64,000 bases of DNA, from contig OX465283.1 of assembly GCA_949987705.1 (NCBI GenBank), forward strand, positions 51,250,953-51,314,952, given 5' to 3'. This stretch comes from Thereva unica (Eukaryota; Arthropoda; Insecta; Diptera; Therevidae). Shown here one piece after another: positions 52,320 through 64,000 of this stretch (the stretch's first letter is position 1; each line of letters opens with the position of its first letter). The position numbers and the translations under genes are program-made. The notes beneath the pieces were generated by a model. The model was not told the origin of the DNA. It searched no databases and was given only the letters and a program-made list of their open reading frames with translations.

Positions 52320-53130
52320 AAATGTATGCACCAACGTTTTCGATGCAAAATCTATTGGTAACTTCACGCCATTCTTATCAATATGTGAAGTTGCTGCCCC
52401 TATTCCGTATGAAGATGCATCTGTTTGCCAAAACAATTGGTAAGTCTGGTTGATAATGTACTAGTTGAGTCCCTTCAATGATCTCCCGTGATAAGTTCCT
52501 GATGAATTTTCCATTAACTTTTTCTAGAAATGTATGCACTTCCTCGGTGGACACATTTTATTATAGCGGTGGTCTTAGCACTTCCGCGTAAATTACGAGC
52601 CCTAAATAGTCCACCTCTTTTTAGAAATACACATTTTCTGTGGTTTATCCGTAAACCGTATTCGGAGACACCTTGAGAAACTGCTCTCAAGTTGCTCACA
52701 TGATACTGATAGTCCTTTCCAGATACTACAATATCGTCCAGGTAAATAGCCCACCTGAGACCAGACAGCATTTGCTCCAATGTTTGTTGATAGATGGCAA
52801 TGTTTGAAACTCTCCAACATCATGTCTGGGTATAAAACATTTTGGTCTGGCACCCGGCTGCAAATATGAGTGCGTTTTGACCGCAGGACTAAGTCCTAGG
52901 TCAGAAGGTGATAAGTCTGCATGGTCTGATAACCACTTTTCGACTGCTTCGGGGATGTCGAAGGTTTCCATATTTATTACGGAATCCCTATTTTTCGAAG
53001 AAATCTCGAGACCAAAGGCTTTCAACCAATCAAGACCAAAATTATTTTGATCCTTCGGTATATTCGTAGTTAAAATCATTAATAATTTCTCCTCCTCACC
53101 GAGTTTGACATAGACCTCCAATTCTCCCAG
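52320..53130 (-). pseudogene. Ty3/gypsy-type pol remnant (protease-RT linker, RT, RNase H)
   Basis: Minus strand, in order: a frame (53121-52726) with LGLDWLKAFGLEIS and PGARPKCF, the linker before gypsy RT; a frame (52780-52514) with YLDDIVVSGKDYQYHVSNLRAV and EYGLRINHRKCVFL, RT motif C (YLDD) and the region after it; then a frame near 52430-52330 with QTDASSYGIGAATSH, the start of RNase H. The middle of RT and all of integrase are absent and the frames change. I found no LTRs. It is an old fragment of an LTR retrotransposon, and the motif order is right for this family. The flanks (to 52160 and from 53130) have no LTR-like repeat. Confidence 0.85.
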
Positions 53131-53740
53131 GACCCGAACATTAAAATTTGCTTAGATCCATGGTTTTGGAGGGATTTTTGAAGTAAAACTTCTTTAGGGA
53201 CGTTTGCTTAAAAAAATTTACATGAGAGTGAATCAATCTCATTCGTGTAACGCTCTCACACATGAAAAATCGTCAGAACTTTCGTATAACGATGGGAAAA
53301 GGGGCGGACGGGGTACAAGAGACGATGACACTCGGGGCTGTGTGTGTAACAGTTAAAATACACTCTGCCTTACTGCATAGATTTTCTGGCATGTTAGCTA
53401 CGTTGTCTCCCAGACTTTGCTTTATCCACTGACATATAGAATGGACTGCTTATGAGAAATTTTTCATGGCACCAATTTGTTCCATAGGCTACAAACCTTT
53501 TTTCACTCCATGTAAACACCGGAATCACTTTTGAAATTTACATTTTTTTAAATACGTACGTAAAACATTAAAACAACACAAATATTTTGTTTAAAAAAAT
53601 TAATAAACACTATTTTCACTTTTTCACCTTTTAAAATGCCTTTTTTTCATTAATTTGCAAATTTTATGTGTATCTGATTTAAGTTCTTAACGCCTGTCTT
53701 AGCAACTGACATTCTGCCCGGGGGCTTATGGGGAAAAGAG
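53131..53740. other. No gene seen
   Basis: Upstream flank of the gypsy remnant; could hold its gag or LTR, but no motif supports this. Confidence 0.4.
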
Positions 53741-53846
53741 CAAAAGATATAAACATCACTATACCCGTCTATTTTTTTCTAATTGATTTAACGCAAAAGA
53801 TATAAACATCACTATACCCGTCTATTTTTTTCTAATTGATTTTATT
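53741..53846. repeat. Tandem duplication, 53-bp period
   Basis: A unit starting CAAAAGATATAAACATCACT and continuing ATACCCGTCT to AATTGATTT occurs at 53741 and again at 53794 with no difference over 50 bases. Slippage or a recent duplication. Confidence 0.92.
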
Positions 53847-54928
53847 TCTGAGTGCTTCTGTCAGTTTGGGGGCTTATGGATGAGCGAGCGACTATACCTT
53901 TTTGGTGCCATCGGTTTGTATGGGAATAATTGCTGATGAGCAGTCCATTATTATATGTCAGTGGCTTTATCTCATTATAGGAATACAAATTCACCATTCT
54001 GTAGAGGTGAATTATTTCAGATTTTTCTTGTGGTTTGGTCACTGGCCGGGCTGACATGTTGGAAGCGGCATATACGAGAAGAATTTTCGGCGGTGGTTTG
54101 GGTGCTTAGAATATCAGTGGTGAATTAAATGTGTGAGGTGCTGTTGATTAAAATTGGCACCCACTTCCCCTTTGGTGAAATGTGCTGGACCTTTCCCCTT
54201 TTTAAATTACAATTTTTTTAACTTGCACAAATCGACGAATCGTTTATGTCAAAACATTACACTGTTGTGAAAACCGTTCCTGATATGTTTTTTGGGTCGC
54301 TGATTACGAAAATCAGGGTCCCACAGTCTTAAAATATGCATGTCACCTTTAAATATTCTTAAAAACTCCCTTTTTTTAAGGATTTTCGCGATAATTTTAA
54401 TTATAATCAAAAACAATCCAATAAAATACATTTTTTGCAATATTTATATTCAAAAGTGGTTGATTTATAACAAAGCAAATTTTATGATAAGGGATAATAG
54501 TAAAGGGCTGAAACTATCCCTACATCGTCTGAAAATATAAAGGTTTGTAAAAAATGTTTTTTCAACTTTACGCTTCAAATTCGGTTTAATCAGCCAAAAT
54601 AAATTATTTTCAATTACGCCTAGAAAGAAGAATTTGAAAAAAGGTTGATTGCATATCTTTTTGCTCCCTTTAAAATTAATTGGCTCCCTAAAAGATTGTA
54701 TGGGACGAAGTAATCAGGTAATTGGCTAGATGGCCATAAAGGGTGCCAATACCATACTCAAGTAGACTGGGTCTCGTTCGCGTAGGTAAAGCGGCTCGCG
54801 TAGGTAAAGCTTCATTGTATGTGGTTGGCGGACTGCTTGGTAAAACAATACCTGGGTTTGGAATAGTCTATGCCGATGCGGATGCAATTATTAATGTTCA
54901 TGAATGTAGCGGGAGCGGAGCATGCATA
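53847..54928. other. No gene seen
   Basis: No homology. TCGCGTAGGTAAAGC-type words repeat near 54779 and 54797. The frame 54743-55063 (106 residues) has no recognisable domain. Confidence 0.45.
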
Positions 54929-55243
54929 CAGCTGGTGACATATCCAAGCGTACATGCGTTCAATTCGTTGATAAATAATATAGAAGTGTGTGTATTCAAA
55001 TGCGACCTGACGGAATGTTCCATGAATGGAATGCATGCCACGCAAAGGTCGGACTACTTTTAACTTTTTCTGTAATGCCGCATTCGAAATAGCACACCCA
55101 AGTATGCACAACAAACACATGAACCTTGCATGCGCTCGTTACTTAGATTTTCGGGCTATGTGCGAAAGCCGGGACGGAAAAAAACCATGCAATTTTATGA
55201 ACCTCTGAATGCAATGCATGAACGCTTGCATATGTCACCAGCT
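54929..55243. repeat. Imperfect inverted repeat, 33-bp arms
   Basis: CAGCTGGTGACATATCCAAG at 54929 and TACATGCGTTC after it pair with 55211-55243 in reverse complement, with four or five mismatches. The unit of 315 bp may be a MITE, though the outer sequence does not pair. No TSD. Confidence 0.5.
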
Positions 55244-55589
55244 TACTTCCATGAGGCGAATGTTTAGATTTTCGTGCCTGTGGCGGTAGTATCCATGCCT
55301 GTGGCGGAAGCGTGCATACCCGTGTGGGATGCGCACTTATGTGCTATACGTACTAGGTACACCGGTTACTTTTAGGTTTTAATGTAAATAGGAATTCATT
55401 AATATTTTCAAATAGTATTTTTATCAAGTCCGTCAGTAGATTCGTCACTATTCTTCCTGCATCTGTCGTTGGCCTGAATTTTCTCAAGCGTACTATAGAT
55501 CCGACAGACTTTCCACTATATCTATTGTATATTACTAGGCGTTGGGCACAAAAGTTTTACTTCTAAAGTGTGGTCTTAAGCACACTCAT
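55244..55589. other. No gene seen
   Basis: GCCTGTGGCGG occurs twice near 55270-55310, suggesting a local duplication. Nothing else supported. Confidence 0.4.
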
Positions 55590-55760
55590 ATTTTTTTTTT
55601 TTATGTGATAGCCTAGGCAGTGGAGTGTCGTATGAGTTCGGGAATACTGATTGTGGAAGGTAGTTCCACAGCAGAGTTGTTCTTGGAATAAACAAGGAAT
55701 AGGATAGACTAGGTGAGGAATGGTAGTAATGCAGCTTTAAGGTATATTGAAGCAATTCAA
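55590..55760 (-). repeat. Jockey-like 3' end with poly(A)
   Basis: In reverse complement: TGGAACTACCTTCCACAATC, CAGTATTCCCGAACTCATAC, then GGCTATCACATAAAAAAAAA. It resembles the WN.L.QSVFP region and the A-tail of 44440-46050 and 58222-60280. 5'-truncated. Confidence 0.7.
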
Positions 55761-57822
55761 CAGTTCAAAACCCCGCTTTAACCAGCCACAAACTATGTAC
55801 ATCTAACGACAATAAATTCTGGAAATGAATCTACACCACAGCTAATTTGATGAATACAATACAAGACCTATGATTCCCGTGCGATAACTGCTTCAAGGAA
55901 AGCCACGAACATATTAATCTTGTTTGAAAGCCATAAAACAAATTCAACAATCATTTGTCAAAGTGTCATTTGAATGCTGAAGCTTAAATTCCTTGTACTC
56001 AGAATTTGTTTATGCTCCCTCTTGTATCGACATCTATATAGATGTCGACTAGACATAAAATACAAAAGCTTTTAAAGGCTAAGTGATAGATCCCCCAAAG
56101 ACTTTCCTCTCACGGGATTTAACTTACAGTACAGTAGGCACATATTTCTACCACCGCGTCGATATGTACATTCCACCCCCAGAATCAAAAGGACAATTTT
56201 TTCCCTCTTATGCATATACATAGTACATATGTATATATAAAACCCACGAGGTCTCGGTTTTAAATTACGACATCACGTACATATTTCATAATACATTCAC
56301 ATAACACCAGCATTATTAACCTTCATAAACAGCTCCAGAACACTATTGACCTGACCCCATTTTATTTTCCCTTCTGGGGTATACACAACTTAACTATCTC
56401 GATTCCATTTTATCCACCAAAATGCCAGTAACTCAGCTCCTTCTCTTTTTTATATGTTCTATATTTGAAATGATATCAAATTTTCTCTGTGATATAATTT
56501 CACCACATACTTTTTCATGGTATATGATTCCATGTGATTGTCAGACCGCTCAAGATGTCCTTTTGTGTTTTAGGTCTTTGATTATTGGTAATCGATGGTT
56601 CATTAAATTTCCATGGGGTTTTGTATACAAGCAACAGAAATTCCCACAGACAATTTATCATGTCGGAAAAGTCTAAGCTTTTAATATTAACTGAATGCCA
56701 TTTGATAATGTTATATTAGAATCGAATGGTATATTACACAGATTCCCATACAATTCGACATACAAACATATCTACACAAACATCTTCATACATAGATATT
56801 CCTGGAAGAGCCCGTTGAAGATGGCGAAAGAAAATTTTATTTTTTATTTTTATTTTCTTCTTCACTTTTTTTTTTATTTTTTGAATTTATCCATGCTTGA
56901 AAATTCAAAGAAAATGTTTCAATTTTCCTTTCGGAAATATTTTCAGGAAAATTGCAAAAATCGTCGTCAGCTGGTGGCTGTTCTTTCTGTCGAGGAAACA
57001 TTTCATGCACACTGAGATAAATAAAGAAAGGTTATTTTGGGGCAAAGGCAGAGAACAGAAATAATTCTTAATGGTACCCACTTCAGTGCGACCTTAAATT
57101 TCCTCGATGGGGCATGCCTAAGAAACAAACGACGAGGGTTAAGGGGGCGAACTTTGTGTAATTCTAGATTTTAGGAATTTTATTTCTTTACTTAATCCGA
57201 TCTCAATTTGGGCTATTTTCTATCATTTGTTTACTTAAAGAAATCCCCGCTTTTCTTTGAATGTTTTGAGAGAGCGGGGACCATCGAGAAGGAATTAGTC
57301 GATGATTTTGTAAGAAAACAAACCCTAAATTCAAATTTAATATGGCTTTTCGGTCGTCCTGAATTTGGCGAAGATGAAAGAGTTCCTTTTTATGTTTTTT
57401 TTTCCTGCTTTTCGGGTCAACAACATTTACTCGACCCTCCACATAATTCGAATTTGTGCTTAAAACTTAATCCCTTTTCAATCTCATTGTTGGATTGGAT
57501 AGTGGGAGTTGCTTTATCTCTCTTAAGGCCGTATCAGATTCAAAGCAGCAAAGCAGAAGAATTGACAGCGAACTGTTTATATTGCCTTATGCTGGTCACG
57601 TGACCAGGAAATGCTGCCTGTTCCTAATTTTGCTGCAAGCAACAATGTTCGCCATTTCTCAAATCAGGGAGTTACTTCAAGTAAATTCTTAAGCCCAGAC
57701 GCAAAATTTGGGGAAATTGTAATTGATTTTTAATTTATTTTATTACGATCCAAAACTAACGCAAAATACTTACCATGTATGTTAACCAGTCTGCTCTTTT
57801 CAACACGCGCACCAAGGGGTGA
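55761..57822. other. No gene supported
   Basis: AT-rich. Frames at 56422-56676, 56695-57015 and 57208-57603 lack recognisable motifs. CTATATATAGATGTC palindromic words lie near 56030-56050. Confidence 0.45.
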
Positions 57823-57952
57823 GACGGCTCTTCACGACTCTTCACGAATTTTCATGGCTCTTCATGGCTCCTCACGACTCTACACTACTCTCCACAATTC
57901 TTCACGGCTCTTTACGACTTTACGCGGCTCTGCACGACCCTCCACGGCTCCT
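57823..57952. repeat. 10-bp minisatellite, 13 units
   Basis: The consensus is about CACGGCTCTT. The period of 10 is unbroken over 130 bp while units vary at one to four positions. On the plus strand one frame stays open across it (a repeat of Leu/His/Ser/Arg-rich residues), but this follows from the repeat and is not evidence of a gene. Confidence 0.88.
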
Positions 57953-58124
57953 CTTCTGGTCCTGAAACTGGAAGGCGAAATATTACTTCGCTCGCAGATT
58001 TTATCACTATCAAGGGAGCCTTCGGCAACAATATGACATGGGCATTTTTATATAGTTTTATCAGACTTACCGCAAAGATAATAATGGTGTTCCAATATAA
58101 AAAACGCCCTCTGCACTAAGATAT

Positions 58125-58205
58125 AGGGACCCAAATTCCGTTGGAAGGAGGACGTAGACCTGGACACTCAGAGCTTAGGGATGACAAACTGGATGACATC
58201 GGCTC
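58125..58205 (+). repeat. RTE-like 3' piece
   Basis: GTTGGAAGGAGGACGTAGAC and CTGGACACTCAGAGCTTAGG, then GACATCGGCTCAGA match 36990-37070 closely. It stops where jockey-like sequence begins. Confidence 0.72.
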
Positions 58206-58221
58206 AGATTTTTGTAACAGT

Positions 58222-60280
58222 TAGAGCCTGAATGCGAAATTCCTGGCCGTTACGTGCGAATTATTACTCCATGCCCCTGATAGTCTCGCACTAAGTGAAA
58301 CCCAAGGGTTACCAGATCTTGATTTAGATCGATTTGAGGTGAAGGGTGTAACTTAGTGCACAACTTTTCCGCTTATAGGGGATTAGCCATACATATTAGG
58401 AATGACGTTGCGTTTCAGAAGGTGTACAGTAGCACGTCCTCTGATTTTAACCATCTTTGGATAAAAATAATTATCCATAGCCATTTCATATTCTTCTGAG
58501 TTCTAATATTAGTAATGAAGCCACCACCTCAGCCTTCGATGCGATTTCCGAACGGATTTTCGGATTTCGTTGTTGCGGGTGATTTCAACGTTCACAATGT
58601 ATATTGGCTAAATTAGCGAGCCTCAACAACTTACACCAAACTGTTAAATGTCCCACGAGAGTCCCTGATATTCCAAGTCAAGGAGCCCATCTCCTTGATC
58701 TATTTCTTACTTCTCATCAGACGATGAGAGAGATCTATTTCTTACTTCTCATCAATTCTTTTTAACCTGACTCTGCTATGTCACTCCCCACTCTCGAGAA
58801 TACCACCGACTCAATGGACGGGGTTCACTTCAAGACTCGCGAGGTATTCAGGTGCCTCAAAGAACTCGACGTCAGCAAATCCACTGGTTCCTACAAAATC
58901 CCCCTATGGTACATACTTAAAAATGTGCCTCACCTTTGGCTAAACGCCTGCGCAAACTTTTTTGCCCTGTCTTACTTCTCCGGAGTGTATCCCGACTCTT
59001 GAAACCTGGCTCATGTTCAGCCAATTCCCAAAAAGTTGAAGCCAGCGACCCCTTAAGCTACCGCGCAATAGCAATTACTTCTGTTTTCTCTAAAAGCTGA
59101 TGGAATATCTTGAATGCAATCAAACTATACACGACAGGCAATACGGCTTTAAACCAAAACGGTCTACTGGCGATCTGCTTGTGTATTTAACCAAGCGTAT
59201 CAATCAAAGCATTCACCGCTTTGGTGAGCCTGGTCTGGTTTCTCTAGATATCTCAAATGCTTTTGACAGGGCATCGCACCCTGCTCTGTTGACTAAACTC
59301 CAAGCTCTTGGTATAAACTTAGTTCTAAGGAACTGAATTAAGAGCTTTCTTTCAGGCCGTTCAATCAAAGTAGTATTGGAAGGCGTCGAATCCAACCCCC
59401 ACGCCATTTCAGCCCAGGGATCAATTCTATTACCCAGACTTTTGCTTCATTAATTAATGATATTAATCCTGTTGAATTTAACGCCACCAAAACGAAGTTC
59501 TGTCTGATCTCCAACATGAATTGTATCGACCTTCCACCTAACTCAGTGGGTAAAGAGAAACTAACGGCTGACTGCTGGACTGACTGACTGAGGATCTGCG
59601 ATGGAATGATCTCATATTCTAAATCAATCGCCAAACAAGCCTCCCAATGCCTTGGATTTCTCAAGAGATGCTAGCTCCTCCTCCAGCCAGCCGCCTTGGC
59701 TACAATCTACAAGTCCTACATTCAGCCCCACCTTGAATAAAACTCGTTTATCTAGCCTGGCGCCACAAAAACCACCACGGCTTGCCATCAAACTCAGTGG
59801 TGATGGCCCCTTTCGCGCCTCCATAGACCTTAACCAACAAAATTTTATCAAGCTCATACAAAATTTTATCGCTACTATCATAGTGACTGTTCCTCCGAAA
59901 CAAACGCTCTTCTACCTCCACGGCAATCTTATATCCGCAATACCAGATTAGCCCACTCACCCCTCTCCCAGCACTTGCAGGCTGTCCTTTCGCGCACTCA
60001 ACAAGATAGCAGTTCGTTTATCAACAGAACAACTCGACTGTGGAATAATCTCTCGCAGTCAGTATTTCCAAGCTCCTACACCATCCAAGAGTTGAAACGC
60101 CGGGTACATCACCACCTTCTTCAATATCCCCCGTACCTTCATAACCCCTTTTACCTATTCCCTACCCCCTGTACTAAGCTTACTGCTAGGCATTGCACCA
60201 TCACGAGACAAACGACATAACGGACTAGTAGTATAAACGGTGATTCCTGAGCTTAACACTGCCACATAAAAAAAAATAAC
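58222..60280 (+). mobile_element. Jockey-like retrotransposon: endonuclease, RT and C-terminus, broken
   Basis: The best jockey copy here. Endonuclease: LNAKFLAVTCELLLHAPDSL with SETQG, GLAIHIRNDVAFQKVYSS, FVVAGDFNVHNVYWL (the GDFN catalytic motif, about 58570) and TRVPDIPSQGAHLLDLFL. RT: VFRCLKELDVSKSTGSYKIP (58850), QYGFKPKRSTGDLLVYLTKRINQS (59140), LVSLDISNAFDRASHPALL for motif A (59240), then degraded motifs B and C, KTKFCLISN, and a C-terminus with LWNNLSQSVFPSSYTIQELKRRVH (60030-60110). The tail is TGCCACATAAAAAAAAA at 60266-60277. Many stops and frameshifts. The first half of the endonuclease and any ORF1 are missing. Relatives: 36690-38115, 44440-46050 and 11650-12490. Confidence 0.87.
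58778..59336 (+). pseudogene. Jockey-like RT fingers and motif A, open pieces
   Basis: Two frames. 58778-59002 covers the pre-finger region (MDGVHFKTREVFRCLKELDV). 59100-59336 carries QYGFKPKRSTGDLLVYLTKRINQ, with the motif A Asp in SLDISNAFD. Between them LAHVQPIPKK is frameshifted and GD.SNPLS.YRAI degraded. The polymerase core is incomplete: no intact YADD can be read downstream. Confidence 0.82.
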
Positions 60281-62121
60281 GAAAATGATTAAGTTTCCAT
60301 AAAGCATATTCCACAATAGATTTGGAGCAGATTATTTTTTTTTTTTGTTCAAATTTGCCGTCATATGCCCGTGTGTAAAGCTCAGTACTCGGCCATTTAA
60401 ACTTTTTGGTCAAACTGTGGACCGAATTTTATTTTTCCTGTTCGTCTGAAGTAGTTAAACTGACACAAAGTGCACTAATGAGATGCCGTAATGGTAGTAC
60501 ATAGTTTCTCTTGGGTTTTCTCTCTTGCGAAAAAATTATTACCTAGAAGAACGAATAAATCGTAAAAAGGTAAGCTCTATAGCTCTATTCACAAAGGACC
60601 ACAACAAATAGCTCTAATCCCCTCAAGGAGCCATTGTTCGGTAAAAATTTGAGAAGCATTCTAGGCTTTAGAGTACCTAAGCAAGGCCCAGGTTAATTAA
60701 AAACTTTAAATTCTGAATTAATAATGATTTAAAAAGGCGAATCCAAATGGTCGTTAGATAATGGATAAATGCTAATAAGAGCCTCTCTGAATCTCCACAA
60801 AATTTCTAGAACAGAGCAGCATCATTGTTGGTGAAAATGTTGGGCGTACGCTTAAAGTAATCAGCGATGATTGAAAGAAGACTCATCAATCCCAAGCCAC
60901 AAAAGAGCGAACAAAATGCAAAGCAGATAAAGCCAGGAGCTGAAGTGACCTGGTAAGAGGTTAATCAACGATGTTCAGCTTGTCCATTTGATGATAGCAG
61001 GAATGTTTCAGGAATTGGCGTTGTATTAGGAGATATCGGCCAGGATGAAGCATAGATTAAAATCTTTTCCGACTTGTGTTTAGCTCAATTTCTGGATGTT
61101 GATTAGGAAGTACGGAGGAATCATCTGTCCGTAGCCCTCCGTAAGGACATTATCTAGCTTATCACCGGTGTTATTCAAATTTTTTGATAATCAAAAAAAC
61201 TTGAAAATTATTTCGCTTTTAAAGAATTAATTTTTACTAGGAATCATTTTGCACCAAAAAAGGAAAAAACGGACACTTGTAATCCTGGCGATTTTAGTAA
61301 AAACAAAATGTTCACATCTGCAGTCTCCTCTTCGCGAAAAATTCATGAATAAATTCTTGTTAACTACTTCTAAGGAAATTGTTATTGTCTGTAAGAAATT
61401 CTTCTGGGATACTTTCACCATTAACAATGGAAAATTTTCACGTGCTCCAATGAAGTTCCGCTTGGGAGGTAAATCACCAGGAGTGAGGGGATTTGTGTAG
61501 GAGGAATGCAAGGGGAATCCCAGAAAAAAATGCTTGATAAAAACTTTTGAAGTTTATTAGGGAGCGGAAAATAAAATTTAAAAACAATTTGGGGTTTTTT
61601 AAACAAGGCGTGAGTGGAGAGAATTCCAGGGGTCCAGAAAGGTTCCCTCTTGTTTCCTTTTATAAATTTAAATAAGTCCGTCAGTTAGTAATAAAAAAAC
61701 ATGAAATCCTGCTGTGAGACACAAAGGCATGGGGCAATGCTGAATCCCAAAATGAGTCACAGCAATTAATGAAAATTGTGCAGGACCGTGACGATTTATT
61801 TCGAAAATTTTAATTCTTAAACATTTTCACTTTTTGCTACTCATTTCGTTTTTAGATCAGAGATTATATTTTAATGGCTATGGTAAAACTTGGGCTTTAA
61901 TTTAATCTGATTTCACAGGAATCACCCTCGGGATGGATAACATCTTGCCGGTCCTGAAAAAGGACCAGGGTTTAGGGGAACGGTTTCCAGGCATAAATTA
62001 GTTCAAGTAGAGTGCACCCAGGGCCTGCAGATAAGTATATGTACTTGAACACCATTTACCAATGTTGGGCATAATCAAATAATCTTTCAATCATACTAAT
62101 AATCATGATTAAAACCAACCA
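60281..62121. other. No gene supported
   Basis: AT-rich. The frame 61249-61500 (83 residues) has no recognisable domain. The last bases (62122-62129) are the left TSD of the next element. Confidence 0.45.
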
Positions 62122-62129
62122 TGATTTAA

Positions 62130-63041
62130 CAGGGGCGGTGCTTTCATAGGTGCTAATGGTGCACTAGCACCGGGCGCTTTTAGACGGGGCGCAGTTTCAG
62201 ATAGATTTAAAAAAATTGAAACTATAAAAAAAAATAAGTGTACCTGTGATTTCATTTGCATACATTACCACAATTCATTTTTATAACCTCGATTTAGTTT
62301 TCCAGATTTATTTTCCCGATAAAATATTTTCTACTTCAACTCATGCAACCTTGTAGAGGAACTTACTCCAGATTTTCAAACAGGGTGCGGCAAAAATCCG
62401 GCAACGGTCCGATATTTCCTGAAGGGTCGGTTTTCATGAAAAATGTTTCGAACTCAACTTGGAGGTATCGTTTGCACACAAATCTCGTTCTCACCCACTT
62501 ACCCCCTTGAAGGGGGGTATGGGGGGAATCTAAAATTCCAATGAAAGACCCCTATTTTGTTCACCGATTCTGATATTCTGAAGAGAAATATGAAACTTTT
62601 GTCTTAAAAAATTCTTACAGGGATACCCCCAAAAATCATCAAAATTCAAAATTATCCCCGAAAATCTTTCCTTGTACCCCCTAAAAAAAATTCTATTAAA
62701 AACCGAGTTCGAAAACGCATCTAACAAGGAGGACTTTCTGTTAAAAATGAGCATTGTTAACTCCTGGCATATCCTCAGCACAACTTCCTGTGTGTTTAGC
62801 TTCTGCAGTTGATATTTCAAATTTCACAAGAGGCTTACTGATATATTCACTATGAGAACCAAAATTTCAGGAATTTACTGAAAAATCAACGCAATTTGCT
62901 ACCAAGCTATAAATGCCTTCTTTATTTCGAGCTTCTTCGTCTTTGGGATCCAGTCGAAAAAAGTCCATTTTATATGATCAGCTAATGGGGCGCAATATGG
63001 CGAACTGCACCGGGCGCAAAAAAAGCCACGCGCGAGCCCTG
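62130..63041. mobile_element. hAT-like non-autonomous element, GGCGGCGC family, second complete copy
   Basis: The left end starts CAGGGGCGGTGCTTTCATAG and the right end, reversed, CAGGGCTCGCGCGTGGC. The flanks are TGATTTAA (62122-62129) and TGATTGAA (63042-63049), seven of eight equal, as expected of an ageing 8-bp TSD. GTGCACTAGCACCGGGCGC, GGGGCGCAATATGG and TGCACCGGGCGCAAAAAA parallel the ends of 31497-32677. The interior of 912 bp shows no transposase. Confidence 0.9.
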
Positions 63042-63049
63042 TGATTGAA

Positions 63050-64000
63050 TAAATCATGATTACATAAATCACTAAGGGGTCGTCCATAAATTACGTGAGG
63101 CGATTTATGCGATTTTTCGACTCCTTCCGCCCTTGAGGGAATGTCGTGAGATTTGGCTCGACCCCCCACCCCTCCGCCTAATCATCTATGGTGATTTTTC
63201 AAATTTTAGGTAATCTACAGGCGTACCCACAAGATATAATTTTAAATAACTGATCATTTGAACTCTTACTCCTCTATTCCACTCGCCTTTTCCGCTTTAT
63301 GTTTCCACCATCTTGTGTGGCCGCCGTTTCGAATTTGGAAGTAAGCCACACAGGTAATTGTATTCTACTCGTAATACCCTTTCATTTGATAGCTATGTAA
63401 GGGAAACACAATTGCAAAATTCTGCCGTCATCTAGGAGCCACCATCCTGTTTTTGTTACAAAAATGTCATATTGCATTGTCACGCGAACTATGGGCAAAA
63501 TCGGTTACATAAAAGTGGGTCAAAATCAGGTTGGAAGCGGCGTAAAACAATAAAAATGGTGAATAATCGTACTAGTTATTTAATTATTAATTTATTTTGG
63601 GTATCCATGAATCTACAAAAAAAATTAGGTTTCTATCTCTTCTAGTTTGGCTCCAATGTGTGACGGAACGCACAAGCAGACACACAGACTGACAGACAGA
63701 CCGACAGACACTTTCTTTTATTAATTAGAAGAAAGAGGTGGTTCTGCTTCTGGCTTCCCGAAATTTATTCATTATTCACCATTCAATATCATTGGTATTT
63801 GACTGCAATTTTGTTTATTCAAGTTGGACCGTCTGTTGTATGGCGATAGAAAAACTAAAACCACCAAAGGCAAATTTTTCCTACTGAACCGTAGCCCTAA
63901 CTAAAACCCCAAAAAATGATTCGGCAACAAAACTAGTTTTTACTCCAACTAAAAACGCCAAAACCGAATTTTTATACAGAACCAGCTATGTCACTTACTA
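63050..64000. other. No gene; possible transposon end near 63070
   Basis: CACTAAGGGGTCGTCCATAA at 63070-63089 followed by ATTACGTGAGG resembles a GGGGTCGTCCATAAATTACG-type word that I recall recurring in insect DNA elements. No partner lies in the remaining 0.9 kb, so this is weak. The rest shows CAGACAGAC repeats near 63680-63710 and AT-rich sequence to the end of the window. Confidence 0.35.

Noticed and set aside
52160..53740. LTRs of the gypsy remnant
   Set aside because: No pair of direct repeats flanks the pol fragment within the window.
54743..55063. 106-residue frame with VGKAARVGKASLYVVGG start
   Set aside because: The start is a local 15-bp-type duplication and the rest overlaps one arm of an inverted repeat; no domain recognised.
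57208..57603. 131-residue open frame
   Set aside because: No motif found and no supporting context.
57779..58036. 85-residue Ser/Leu/Thr-rich frame
   Set aside because: It is a translation of a 10-bp minisatellite; periodicity explains the lack of stops.
1..64000. Host protein-coding gene or multi-gene defence or metabolic system
   Set aside because: All frames with recognisable domains belong to transposable elements; the remaining frames show no homology, splice-consistent series or conserved context.

Overview
The window reads as AT-rich, gene-poor insect nuclear DNA, intergenic or deep intronic. The evidence is the repeat content: insect-type non-LTR retrotransposons (jockey-like, RNase H-bearing R1/LOA/I-like, RTE-like), Tc1/mariner-type transposase fragments, hAT transposons and their short derivatives, a Ty3/gypsy pol fragment and a tRNA-derived SINE. 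Short frameshifted reading frames, poly(A) tails and target-site duplications (TSDs) rule out a bacterial or phage source. The sequence does not let me name the species. No host protein-coding gene, tRNA, rRNA or CRISPR array could be supported.

Layout. 1-3.4 kb: unassigned. 3.4-6.3 kb: an RTE-like insertion with a 12-bp TSD beside a decayed RNase H element. 8-9.3 kb: a hAT element with a perfect 8-bp TSD nested in an older inverted-repeat element. 9.7-15.2 kb: RTE-like, jockey-like and mariner fragments and a near-perfect hairpin MITE. 17.3-22 kb: a jockey 3' end, then the best-preserved element, an RNase H retrotransposon of 3.27 kb with a 13-bp TSD, one stop codon in its frame and a telomere-like CCTAA tail. 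22-31 kb: solo retroelement 3' ends, a SINE head, a mariner fragment and a tandem array of about 143-bp units. 31.5-35.3 kb: a hAT-like element holding a MITE that holds a SINE fragment, then small inverted-repeat elements and a 0.69-kb foldback. 35.8-38.4 kb: RNase H, mariner and jockey pieces, the jockey split by an RTE-like 3' end. 39.7-44.4 kb: an inverted pair of 105-bp repeats enclosing a hAT element with a perfect 8-bp TSD, an RNase H fragment and a 0.88-kb foldback. 44.4-53.1 kb: jockey and RNase H fragments fused into one open frame, a SINE inside a jockey-type element that also holds an RNase H fragment with a 15-bp TSD, and a gypsy pol remnant. 55.6-60.3 kb: a jockey tail, a 10-bp minisatellite and a jockey copy with endonuclease and RT. 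62.1-63.0 kb: a second hAT-like element of the 31.5-kb family.

The products belong to retrotransposition (endonuclease, RT, RNase H) and cut-and-paste transposition. Every copy seen is truncated or broken, so activity in trans is more likely than autonomous activity. The closest thing to new biology is the set of TSD-bounded non-autonomous elements and foldbacks, and the telomere-like tail of the RNase H retrotransposon. I found no sign of an organised multi-gene system.
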